Source: Omphalotus guepiniiformis (taxonomy: Eukaryota; Basidiomycota; Agaricomycetes; Agaricales; Omphalotaceae). Taken from it: a DNA stretch of 64,000 bases. How positions within the stretch are numbered: the stretch's first letter is position 1; the number at the start of each line of letters is the position of its first letter. The notes under the pieces are model-generated. The model made no database searches, had not been told where the DNA came from, and saw only the letters and a list, made by a program, of their open reading frames with translations. The translations under genes and the position numbers were made by a program. The stretch spans positions 1,488,001 through 1,552,000 of the forward strand of contig JAQOOI010000080.1 in the NCBI GenBank assembly GCA_028554645.1. Reading direction: 5' to 3'. Positions 11,847-22,259 of this stretch are shown here, in pieces.

Positions 11847-13125
11847 ATGTCTCTTCCCAAGCTGCCTTCAATACTTCGAAATTTCTTGTCTGCTGGTCCA
11901 TGTATTGCCCCAGTGCGCTCAAGGGCAGTTCTCTCAGTGTCTGGCTCACAAGCACCCGAATTTCTTAATGGTATTCTTGCCTCGGCCATCCCTAAATCTC
12001 ACAATCGTCCATTCTACTCCGTAATCCTCAATGCTCAGGTAAGTTTTCCTGCTATTTCAGCATCAAGGCTTACAGCGAATACGTAGGGACGTGTATTGTA
12101 TGATCTACTCGTATTTACAGACCATAATGTCAATGGTCGCCCAGCCTATCTGCTAGAGTACGATTCACAACCGTCAGATGCTCCGTCCCTCCACGATCTT
12201 CTCAAACGTTACGTTCTCCGCGCAAAAGTCAAGATTCGAGATGCTTCGGACGAATACGATAGCTGGGCGGCTTGGGGCTCGAGCGAGGACAGTCACTGGG
12301 AGACCGCAAGAAATTGGGACTACGCTGCAAGTGGGGCAATAGAACCTGTCTGGTCTGATGCCCAAGAAGATTGGCCGTGGGGCACGCAGCAGCACGTCAT
12401 GCGAGATAGAAGGGCTGTAGGAATGGGCCGTAGATTGTTAGTTCGAAAGGGAGATCGACGTGAGTCAATGCTTCCCTCAAGTTACATCTTTTCATCCCTC
12501 CTTCAGCAACGCAAACCTCTACACATCAAGAAGTGACTTCGGACCTCTACGATGTTCATCGCATACTTCATGGAGTTCCGCAAGGCGCCGCTGATATACA
12601 ACCAACTGTGGCATTCCCAATGGACTCGAACCTTGATGTAATGGGCGCACGTAAGTATGCATATATTCATCTGGAATTCATTCAACTTACGCGCGTTCTC
12701 AACAAGTCGACTTCAGAAAAGGCTGTTACGTTGGGCAAGAGCTGACCGTCCGAACATATCACAAGGGGGTAGTTCGCAAAAGAACGGTTCCAGTCGTCAT
12801 ACAGAATACTGCATCTTCGTACGTTCAATAATGCCGCCCCGCTTGAGATACAAATTGAAACGTTCACAGGTCTCTTCAATATTTCCCCTCAGGCCTTGAA
12901 ATACGTCCCTCGATCATCACAGAGCGTCCAATGACACGGCCTAGAGGCACCGGAAAGCTATTGAGCTCGACGCATGGGGTTGGCCTCGCACTTCTTCGTT
13001 TGGAACACGTACTAAGCGCGTCGAAAGGCGATATCGAGCTGACATTTGACTCGGGTAGTGAAGAGAATCCTGTAATCTGCTCGATTGCGCCTTGGTGGCC
13101 TGATTGGTGGCCACACCAAAAGTAA
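11847..13125 (+). CDS. IBA57: IBA57/CAF17, mitochondrial Fe-S assembly factor
   Basis: Four or more exons give about 390 residues. The N-terminus ([17 protein letters not shown]) is a plausible mitochondrial presequence. The folate-binding GcvT-like fold appears as GILASAIPK, then [19 protein letters not shown], and the family signature [17 protein letters not shown] follows at about 12718-12770. The C-terminus carries [10 protein letters not shown] and ends WPDWWPHQK before TAA. IBA57 acts with ISCA1/2 in maturing mitochondrial 4Fe-4S proteins such as lipoate synthase and aconitase. The stop codon is 20 bp from the stop of the converging holo-ACP synthase gene. Confidence 0.92.
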
Positions 13126-13145
13126 GATTATGTATCCGTAGACAT

Positions 13146-13592
13146 TTATTTTTCAACCAGAACAGCTGCATAAACGTAGGGTCCATCGTGGCTGACTGAG
13201 CAATGAATAGCACTGATTTCAACATCTGTACCATCTCGAGGAAGATATGTGACTGTAGGTTTGGATCCAGGTCCTAAGCTTCCCAGGTTATGGTAACTTA
13301 GTTCTTTAAACGTCGGTCTATGAGGATATAAAGCCTTGTATGCGGCTTCTTTGATAGCCCATCTATACACGGTGTAAATGTCAATGGCTAGTCAACGATA
13401 GTGCAACCTTACATACCGGACAGCGAGGAATCGCGCGTCTTCAAACAAGCCAGCGCCACGATGCTCCGTTTCCCATTTCACAAATTCAGCATCACTGAGG
13501 ATTCGACGAGCAAAGTTATTAGGATCTCTACGAGTGATTAAAGCAACAATGCGAGGGACATGTACGAGGTCAACACCGAATCCAAAAATCAT
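13146..13592 (-). CDS. Holo-[acyl-carrier-protein] synthase (4'-phosphopantetheinyl transferase, AcpS type)
   Basis: Two exons give about 130 residues. Exon 1 begins MIFGFGVDLVHVPRIVAL, with the Mg-binding Asp of the AcpS GxDxV motif, and ends EDARFLAVR. After an intron of about 55 nt the second exon starts WAIKEAAYKALYPHRP, the WxxKEA motif, and continues to HCSVSHDGPYVYAAVLVEK. Single-domain AcpS proteins of this size in fungi (yeast Ppt2) transfer phosphopantetheine to the mitochondrial acyl carrier protein, which supports lipoate synthesis and Fe-S assembly. It is divergent from ELP2 (78 bp between starts) and convergent with IBA57. Confidence 0.9.
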
Positions 13593-13670
13593 CGCAGTTC
13601 GACATGAAGTGGTCTACCAAACGCACACAAATAAAGATCACTTGTTCACCCTTCGCTTCGAGGCCCCTCA

Positions 13671-16600
13671 ATGAATGTAACTACCGCGTATATTTCTGCT
13701 TCGGCGAATCGCCACTCAGGTGCAGCAGATGTGTCCCCAGACTCGCTTGTCTTATTTGGATCGTCTAATCTCATCGCAATTTGGGATATTGTGGGCAATA
13801 TACCATTCTTTTTATCAGCTATTGATCGTTTCGTCTGTACTAGGGTGACACCGACGGTTCAATATCCGAGACTCTTCCTGGGCACGAAGGGATGGTCACT
13901 TGTATTCGGGTGAAAACAAACCGATCATTCTTCAGTGCGGATGATAAAGGCGTAGTACGATACTGGGGAAAAACAGGATCTCAGGCATGCGCTACGCAGC
14001 GTGTATCGTTTAGAGTTTTCATTATTGATTATGTTGAAATATGCAGTGGAAATCGACGAAATTTCAAGCACATGCGAAAGCAATCTCCTCTCTATGCGTG
14101 CTCAACGATTGTCTTGTGACTGGTTCATCTGAAGCTGTCGTTAAAATCTGGAAATTGCCTCCCGACCTTGAAAAAGGCATGAATGAATTGTTTTTCTCGG
14201 CTCTCTCAACGGCATTGATTGTTTTGTTTTTTCTGTGAAGGTGAAGTAGAAGTCGTCCAAGCTATTTCTCTTTCGGGACGCTATCCTCTTGCATTGGGTC
14301 TTGCCCGTTTGCCGGGATCTGACAGTTGGTGGATTTGCTAACATCTTGAAGGAATACATACCAACTCAACATCTCAGGTCTTGTCCTTGCTATTGGAGGA
14401 ACAGATAAGAATGTCCAGCTATGGACGCGTTCCGAGTCCACTGTACGTTCATGTTTCAAGCTTTAGTTGTCTTCTGAACTGGCTCCCGCAGTTTGTTCGC
14501 TCTGCAGTGCTCATGGGTCATGAAGATTGGGTACGAGGTCTTGCATTCAATTCGCCAGATGCAGAGAGTCCGCTAGTACTAGCATCTGCATCTCAAGATG
14601 CAACAATAAGGCTCTGGAATATCGAGACCTTCAAAAAGGAGCCTGTGGCTCCACAAAATGATACTTTCAGCGATGATTTCCTTGATGCCTTTGAGGAATC
14701 TCTTGGAGACTTTGCGGAGAATGAGGAAGGTGTTCGACAGATATCACTGAAGCGTCATATTCTGTCCGTTAAATCAGATCAAGGAAGGTAAAGAAAAAGA
14801 TGAATTCTCTTCGAAACAGGCAGCTGATTGTCTTGATTTCATAGCACCCTTTTCTCTGTGACTTTCGACGCGCTTCTCGTCGGCCATGAGGCGGGGATTA
14901 CATCTGTCTCTTGGCGCCCAACCACAGCAAGTGATCCTACTCCGACACTACTCTCAACTTCAACGGATTCTTCGTTGATCCTTTGGTCACCTGCCTCTGT
15001 CATCACAGACTCTAAAAACGGTTCAACTACCATCTGGATCAACCGACAAAGGTTTGGTGATATTGGTGGTCAACGCTTAGGTGGTTTTGTGGGAGGCGTC
15101 TGGAAACCCGATGGACGCGACGCTATTGCATGGGGCTGGTCTGGTGGCTGGCGACGATGGCACTGCCAGCTTGCGCAGAACAACGAAGTGGAAGAAACAT
15201 GGGCAGAAGTGGCTGCCATCAGCGGTCACAACGGCTCTGTCAAGAGTATCAGTTGGAGTCCAAGCGGCACATTTTTAATATCTGCTGGGTACGGCTTCGT
15301 TCTCGTTTATATTTTAATCAATGAACATTGTACGCAGCCTGGATCAAACTACCCGTCTTCATGGGTCTGTGCCATCAAACGACGGAAAAACCTCATGGCA
15401 TGAATTGGCTCGACCACAAGTGCATGGTTATGATCTACTTGGAGCGAACTTCCTAGAAGATCTCAAATTCTCGAGTATTGCTGATGAAAAGGTGGTACGC
15501 ATATTTGAAGCACCACGCCACTTTGTCGATCTCGCAGAGTCTCTAAAAATCTCTCTCTCGGACAAGGAGGTATGTCATGACCTTGTTTGAGTGCAGAACG
15601 AAATCTAGAAGCAATCTCTCCAGAAAGATCGCCCAATGGGTGCCAGTGTACCTCCTCTTGGTCTTTCCAACAAAGCTGATACTGCAAGTCAGTGGTGATT
15701 CGTTTTGTTCTATCATTTATGGGCCCTGTTTTTAAGTTACTGAGCGTCTGTACTAGGTACACTCAATAGTGTCCCCCTATCACGACGTCCGTTTGAAGGA
15801 GAACTAGCATCGATGACTCTCTGGCCTGAAGTGGAGAAAGTTTTCGGACATGGTTACGAGGTAACGCTCCTTCATTTTCCCCAAAATTGTATAACCATAA
15901 CTATTTCAGTCAATCACCCTTGCTACCTCTAACACACGTCAATACATCGCTACTGCTTGCAGGACAACCAGTCCAGAGCATGCTGTAGTCCGCTTATATG
16001 ACGTCGCGAATTGGCAGCTTGTTGGAGATCCCCTCTCAGGACATTCATTGACCGTCACGCAGATCGCATTCAGTCCAGATGATCAATACGTCTTGACCGT
16101 TTCCAGAGATCGGTCATGGCGGCTATACCAGAAACAAGAAACTGGAGGTATTTGTATAATCTTCCAAAATTATCTGAATGCTGAAGCATCTTACAAGGAT
16201 ATCTACCCGTATCGCATGAACTTAAGCCCCATGCGCGTATTATTTGGGATTGTGCTTGGGCGACAGAGGGAGATATCTTTGCCACCGCCTCAAGAGACAA
16301 AACGGTGTGCCTTGATGTGCTGCATCATTGACTGCTCACCAACGTCAACGCTGAAAACTAGGTAAAAATTTGGAGCAGCCATGAAAGCAACAAGTGGCGC
16401 TGCGTAACCACGATTAAGGCAGAGGAAGCAGCAACTGCATTGGACTTCGCTCCCTTCGACGCTCAACATAGGTGATCCCACTCCCACCTTGTCATGACTC
16501 AAAGTTTACATCTACGCAGGCGGTTACTTGCGATTGGTTTGGAGAACGGTCAAGTTTTGGTGTATTCCAACACTGAAGATCATGTCTGGCAGCATCAGAT

Positions 16601-16793
16601 AACCATAGACTCAAGGTAAATTTCGAGCATGATCTTCTTGTTCTTTTATTCATTTTCTCACAGCAGGGCTCATGTAAATCATATAAATCGGCTACGTTGG
16701 CGTCCCATGGCAAACAATCATGTCAAGGAACTGGCAAGCTGTAGTGAAGATGGTACACTTAGAATATTGATTGTCCATCCGGCTACGGATTAA
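13671..16793 (+). CDS. ELP2: Elongator complex subunit ELP2 (WD40 protein)
   Basis: About a dozen exons encode roughly 820 residues. The N-terminus MNVTTAYISASANRHSGAAD and FGSSNLIAIWDI is typical of Elp2. WD repeats follow: FQAHAKAISSLCVLND with GSSEAVVKIWKL, GHEDWVRGLAFN with ASQDATIRLWNIE, GHEAGITSVSWRP with STSTDSSLILWSP, GHNGSVKSISWSP. The Elp2 linker between propellers (RPQVHGYDLLG, DEKVVRIFEAP) is present, as is GELASMTLWPEVEKVFGHGY. The last exons give RDKTVKIW and ASCSEDGTLRIL before TAA at 16791-16793. Elp2 is a scaffold of Elongator, which makes mcm5/ncm5 modifications on wobble uridine of tRNA. Confidence 0.92.
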
Positions 16794-17006
16794 AAAACAA
16801 TCCAGATGATATAGAAATAGAGATCTGCTATACAGTGTGAGAGAAGCAAGGAAACACAGGGAGACAGTTTAGTAACGAAACAATCTGGAGGTGCAATATA
16901 ACGGGTATCTGACGTGAAATGCACAGTGCGAATATAGTAGAAGTAGCAACAGCGAAACTAGAGGTGTGGTGCAATAGGGATACAAGAACATTTGCAGGTC
17001 ATTATT

Positions 17007-20000
17007 TTAAACAATGTCACGTAGACTCATAGGAACTTCAGGCTATGACAAAAAAAAAAAGTCAATAAACGGACGATCGCAAGCATGTACGACTTACACA
17101 TTTGATTCTGGATTGCAATTGAAAATTGTCAGTACATGAGGCATACAAAAGGACAGAGCACTGAACTTGTAAAAACATTCTATGGATCGTAACATTTCGA
17201 CATCGCCGCCGGTCGCAGTCACAAAGTTGACAATGACACCAGCGCGTGTATAATTGTTAGGAGCGATTGCAGGAGCTACCCTATATGGGCCTCAGCGCAT
17301 GCCCAGTGTGTCAAGATATTGAAGACTGACCTATGAGCGTACTCTTCAACCGCTTTGGGTAAATCTGGAGAAAAAAAACTCAATAGTAAGGAAAGTAACG
17401 ATGCAGAGAGACCTCACCATAATTGATCACAAGAGGTATGTGGGAAATCTCCTTCACGAGGACATCATACACCACTAGAACCTTTGTCGTTGGCTGACGC
17501 ATAATATTAGAATTGCCACTCCGATACTTGTTGAGCGCCGCTAATTTAGTTCCGGCGTTCATGTCGCCATGCTAAGATAAAGTCAGGTGAGCGCGATAGC
17601 AAGCATAAAGAAGCCAATAAACATACGAGAGGAACAGCTTCGAGACCTCGGCTTGCTAGTTTATACACCACAGAATCCAATGCAGTCATACCACCAACAT
17701 GGACAATAGCCTGAGGAACATCAACATCATCGAAGAGATCAGCCAGTGCATCCAGCTTCCATTCTCGAGCTTGTACGCTCTCCGCACTTGAAGCACCTCT
17801 GCCTGACCCAATGATACCAAGACCTCCTCCAGGTGTTGACGCCATAGGGTCGGAGCGTCCACCAGCGGTGAATGCAAGGTAGAGATAATACTGTCGGAGA
17901 CCGCGAGAACCTTGCGATGTTTCTGCCTGAGTTATATTACCATCGCGACGTACAAGTACCCGAACAGGCTCTCGAAGTTGAATAGCAGTAGCGAGGTTGA
18001 GCACATCTTGGGGCACAGTATTGGAGAATAGGGCAGTTTGACGTTCAACAGCTTGAGGAGTATTTGTACCACTTGGATCAGGGGATGGTGCCACCGTGGA
18101 AAATCTACGTCCGGCAGTTTGGAAAGGTGAAACAGACGAAGGGTTAGACTCAAAGGTTGAACTGTAGGGAGCCTGGGACGCCGATCCAGGAGCTACATTC
18201 GTCGGAGTACCAGAGCTCAGGGGACGGGAGCGGGGTGATGGAAGTAATTTAACAATGTTGAAGACAAATTCATGCAAGTTCCGAGCAATCAGTTGGTCCA
18301 CTTCGTCAAGAACAAGGAATCTGACTTCAGAACCCACAAGGCCACCAGGGGCGGTGAAAAGAGCGTGAAGCTTTTGGGGCGTTCCACAAATTATGTGAGG
18401 CATGTTCTGCTGAAGCAAACGCAGCTCCTGAGTGAGGTCGCTATTGGCTACGGTGGTACCAACACCTAAGGCGGATCGGACCCCAATGGGACCACCCAAG
18501 TCACGGATCATGCGTTGAGCTTGCGTGGCCTGATCTACTGTTGTCGATATCATGATGACGATCGGTCCGCGATTGACAGGCTGAGCTGTGATGGTTGTGA
18601 CCGCGGTTTGGATGGCAGGTATCACGTAGGCAGCAATTCGCTCCTGGGTAGGGGGTGCCTGCGCGATGATATCTGCACCACGGAGTAGGAAAGGAAGAGC
18701 TCGCTGCTGAATTTTATTGGGTGGTCCAACACTGTAAGAAAAGGATGGTCAGTCATCACGGATACGTTTTAAGTTCATTAACACCAACACCAAACTTGTT
18801 CAGGGAGCGCAATAAATCGGGAGCCAAAGCTAACTGCTCCCATTTGGTGATCAATGGCCCGGAATCGCGAGCACCCCAGTTATCGCCTTGAGGATCGACG
18901 ACCTACAAGACGGCAGAGGGGTTGGTAAGTAACACGATAGAGACTTTCGAGTTGGTACGACCCCAGCAGAATCTCGACGTAAAAGACCAGTTACAGAACG
19001 CCGCTTATCTCGTGAAGGGCCATCCTGACGGCTTACGTTCATTTCGTTTGCGCGCAGAGGAAGGTCCAAGGTCCCGGTAGACCATGTTCGCATCGGCGGG
19101 TTAGGAATTCGAGGAGACGGCCTCATATCCTGTCTATTTGGCAAACCATGACCTAGCATCGCTGGATTGGAGTTCACGGGAGAGGTCACGTCCATAGCGG
19201 TGTTTCCGGCACCGAGAAGTGAATTATTCGGCAACCCTGAACTAGACTGGATCTGTTGTGTCTGGAGAGCAAGCAGCTGACCCACGGAGGACGTCAGCGT
19301 GTTCAGCCTTTGCGATATCGTAGTGATATCATCCGAGGGGGCGGTTTGATTCGGAGCAATATTGCTAATGGAGGGACGCGGGCTGACAAGCGAAGGGGTA
19401 GTACTGTTGCTCGAGAATGGATCTTTAAATTCAGGTTGGGAACTGGGCCCAATAGACCGCTCAATGAGCAGATTGACCTTGCGGTGTATATCACCGAGAT
19501 CCTTCTGTATCTCCCTGGTTGAGTACTCGCAGCGAACAAGACGGTCCAAGATATCATGGATTAACGGGGACGCTTTGAGTTGAGTTTCGAAATTCTGCAG
19601 CTGGATATCCACACTGGGGGTAAATTGACTCCCAGAGTCCAGCGATGACACGGGCGAGGAAGAGCCAAAGTTATTATACGAAGCGCCGCCGTTGTTGTTA
19701 ATGGCAACAGGTGGTGTCGTTAACCGGTCTCGCGCTGACTGCTGAAGGGAAAAAAACGAACCCAACCCTCGAGACGAAACCTCTGGCAGAGCTCCAGGTG
19801 TCACTTGTGTATCCTCCCCTTCCGGCAACGACTCCAAGCTTCCTAGCATGCTGGCCTCCCTCGAGAACCGTTTCTCTATTCCTGGAAAAGGCCGACTTGA
19901 GTCTACTTGTCGGAAGGTGGGGGACCGACGTGACCCCTCATTCGTTGACTGATGGCCAATGGCAGAGCCATTGTTCTGCTCTTCTATGTTAGAAGGGCTA

Positions 20001-20191
20001 GGAGAAGACTTGACAGAGTGAAACTCGGCGGAAGAAAGGGAAAGAGAGGTGGAAGAACTACGTTCTTGTTCATGGTGACGAAATGGGTGTTGCTGGCCAA
20101 GACCTATACTGTTCCCGGCGTCATCGTCGCCAGAACGATTGCCAGGAAAAAAAGGCATAGAGGCCGGATTCAAGGTGGCACTCCTCGCCAT
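17007..20191 (-). CDS. eIF4A-like DEAD-box pseudohelicase with long disordered N-terminus
   Basis: A gene of about 930 codons. A first exon of some 415 codons (20191 downward, MARSATLNPASMPFFPG) is Ser/Pro/Asn-rich with one likely coiled coil (STREIQKDLGDIHRKVNLLI). After an intron the helicase-like core starts at ITKWEQLALAPDLLRSLNKF. Its motif order parallels eIF4A: Q motif GVGPPNKIQQRALP; motif I position AQAPPTQERI with no GKS/T; motif II LVLDEVDQLI (DEVD for DEAD); an insert rich in Ser/Pro; motif III-like FSNTVPQDVLNLATAI; HGDM; motif V position VLVVYDVLVKEIS; VINYDLPKAVEEYAHR; then VAPAIAPNNYTRAG where motif VI arginines should be; and a C-terminus KIKCPEVPMSLRDIV before TAA. Unwinding is therefore unlikely. 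A regulatory role in translation or RNA binding is inference. Confidence 0.82.
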
Positions 20192-20742
20192 GATATAGAT
20201 GGCAGATGGCAACTATGTAGGCGCAACAATCAGACTGTGTAGCCTGAGGGGGTTGATGCAATATAACAAGGCGAAATTAGTAAAGCCATGAATTATGAAT
20301 ACAGGACAATGAAATAACATTGTCTGCAATTAAATCTCACCTCGGGCGTCGTGGTCAATGAGTAACTAGGTATCTCCCATGCAGCTTCACTAGATGATGG
20401 ACGTCTTGTTCCACTATCTGCCCAGTCACTGGACCCACAGGTTCAAAGAGTCCGCCTTCCTTATTTGTCGAACGGTGCCTCACAATATCACATATCACTT
20501 TTTTTCTTTCAAGACTTGTACGGAACATAAGGAGTGTGTAGTTATGCTGTATATACTGTCAAAGTACACAGACTTGGAGTAGACATACTCAAATGACCGT
20601 CTTCGGGAACGAAAACCGAGAAAACGCCTTATTTCGGTCCTGATGCACTGGTTCAATGTACGGTACAGTCGGCTGCAAAACCAGAGGCCTGTATATGCAG
20701 GTCACCTATTCAGTGAATGCCAATAAACAAGCAACAAAATAA
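20192..20742. other. Intergenic region, promoter side of the pseudohelicase gene
   Basis: About 550 bases between the start of the pseudohelicase gene and the stop of the RRM gene, both on the minus strand. I see no coding exon, tRNA or repeat. It presumably contains the promoter and 5' UTR of the pseudohelicase gene and the 3' UTR of the RRM gene. Confidence 0.5.
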
Positions 20743-21480
20743 TCACCTCTTTCGTTTCGTTGATTTGTCAGGTTGAGTATGATCTGGTGGAATGATATAT
20801 GAGAATAGGCATCACGGATCGATGATGAATGACACTAGTGGCCATGCTACTTTACCTTGAATAATGCGGTGCATCTCAGGTAGGTGAGCAGTCGTGATTC
20901 CAATCTAGAGTTCACGATATGTGAGATAGCGGGAGTCAATAAGCGGAGCACACAACATACGGATAGCCTTCGTCCAGCGAGACGGATACCATTCAAATTC
21001 ACAGCCTTATAGAAGCCGTGCCATTCTGTGAACTCAACGGTCGCGTATTGAATATCGCGCTCCAGATCAAGCACTGTGTCTGGACCTGGCTTTACCGCAA
21101 GTCCTTGACTGCAGCGAAGCGTGACTTTGAAGAAACCTTCGCATCCACGGAACAAGACGGCCACTTCTTCTTCAGTCACTCTAGGGTGAATCTGTAAACG
21201 ATGATGAGGGACTGCACAGCTTAAAGGTAGGTTTTCAATACTTGCATTACCGACGTAAATGCAAAATTGAGGGTCTTTACGACTTTGCGCAACGGTTCGT
21301 TTCTCTGCAATCTTCTGAGATTGTTGAACCTTAGCAGCCTTGGGCTTCAGTTGCGCAGGCACGGCATCATGTCGAGTACGTTTCTGCGAAAGAAATAAGC
21401 ATAACAGCTTCTGACGACGCCAAGTGAGTAGTACTGACCACAGGCTTAGACACCTTTGAGGCACCAAAATAAAAGCGCAT
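20743..21480 (-). CDS. RRM-domain RNA-binding protein
   Basis: Five exons give about 165 residues. Exon 1 encodes MRFYFGASKVSKPV. Next comes a basic segment (KRTRHDAVPAQLKPKAAK, then KRTVAQSRKDPQ), then a single RRM with RNP2 FCIYVGNI and an RNP1-like DIQYATVEF, then NGIRLAGRRLS. The last exon joins as RIIQDHTQPDKSTKRKR before TGA at 20743-20745, a nuclear-localisation-like tail. The second-last intron could instead be retained, which would end the protein at 20812 with a less family-like tail. The intron at 21192-21245 has a GC donor (AAT|GCAAGT). The precise orthologue is not recognised; a nuclear RNA-processing role is inferred from the tail. Confidence 0.75.
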
Positions 21481-21541
21481 AATTTAAGTAGCAGTTCGAA
21501 GTTGTCTTGAGGAATATCGACCGAAACTCATCGTGACACAA

Positions 21542-21661
21542 TTATTTTATACAATGTTGGATTGGGTGAGGGCTTTGGCCTTTGACTGAGTTCCACAGAG
21601 CGATAGCCAAAATGGTGAACATAATGCCAGCACCGGCCAAAGCAGAAGTGGACGAAGCCAT
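21542..21661 (-). CDS. Possible 39-residue single-pass membrane protein
   Basis: An ATG-initiated frame encodes MASSTSALAGAGIMFTILAI followed by ALWNSVKG and a short polar tail. It has one clear hydrophobic helix and composition like tiny mitochondrial or ER subunits. It sits in the 261-bp gap between the divergent RRM and FMC1 genes, antisense to the probable FMC1 5' UTR, so chance is a real alternative. The frame extends further upstream without a better start. Confidence 0.25.
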   Translation of the reverse strand: MASSTSALAGAGIMFTILAIALWNSVKGQSPHPIQHCIK

Positions 21662-21741
21662 TGTTGCCCGAGCCACTGGCCCACAGGACAAGAAAGGTGA
21701 AACATGCACGTGCTGTGTGAGACAAGAAAGTTCAGTTGGAA

Positions 21742-22170
21742 ATGCACTCTCATCATACTGCGCTATATCGAGGCTTGTTGCGTGAGTTGAGAAAGGCAGT
21801 GAGTCTTTCTTAGCCAAGTTAACGTTGTAGCTTCAGTCTTTGAATTATCCGTCACAGTCTCTTCCTCCGCATAAAGTCAACACTGTCCTGTCCACTCATT
21901 TTCGAGCCTTGGCTGAGCAGGCATCACAGTCACAGTCCCACTTAGAGGATCTTAGAAATGCCCTGACTTTTATGTCTTCGCAGAGGGAATACAAGGTATG
22001 AAAAGGTTCTGATTGGAACACGCTGGCAGACATTGATTGCTTCTCGGTAGATTCTGCTGGACCGCTACAATCCATTGGGAGACCTTACAACGGAGGAACG
22101 AATTCACGCGACCGCACGCCGGGTGGGGTTAGATATGCCCGTAACTCACAAGGCTGAGGGAGACAATTAG
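21742..22170 (+). CDS. FMC1: FMC1, mitochondrial ATP synthase assembly factor (LYR-like)
   Basis: Three exons give about 105 residues. Exon 1 encodes MHSHHTALYRGLLRELRKA, the LYR-type first helix. Exon 2 encodes VNTVLSTHFRALAEQ and LEDLRNALTFMSSQREYK. Exon 3 encodes ILLDRYNPLGDLTTEERIHA, then TARRVGLDMPV and ends before TAG at 22168-22170. The closing ERYNP/ARRVGLDLP-like segment is the FMC1 signature. Fmc1 works with Atp12 in folding and assembly of the F1 sector. It is 89 bp upstream of SUA5 on the same strand. Confidence 0.85.
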
Positions 22171-22259
22171 AAGAATAGCAGTCAGTGTCCTTATTATCCA
22201 GCCCTTCTACGACAATTACATGAAGTGCTCAGCGTCAGATAAATAAAGCAAAACAATTC

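Noticed and set aside
17007..20191. Reading the N-terminal exon and the helicase-like core as two separate genes
   Set aside because: The frame joins through RRDSAG into VVDPQGDNWGA with good splice sites, and no stop or start signal separates them.
19711..20242. Plus-strand frames opposite the pseudohelicase N-terminus
   Set aside because: Low-complexity complement of a Ser/Pro-rich coding exon; no splice-linked extension.
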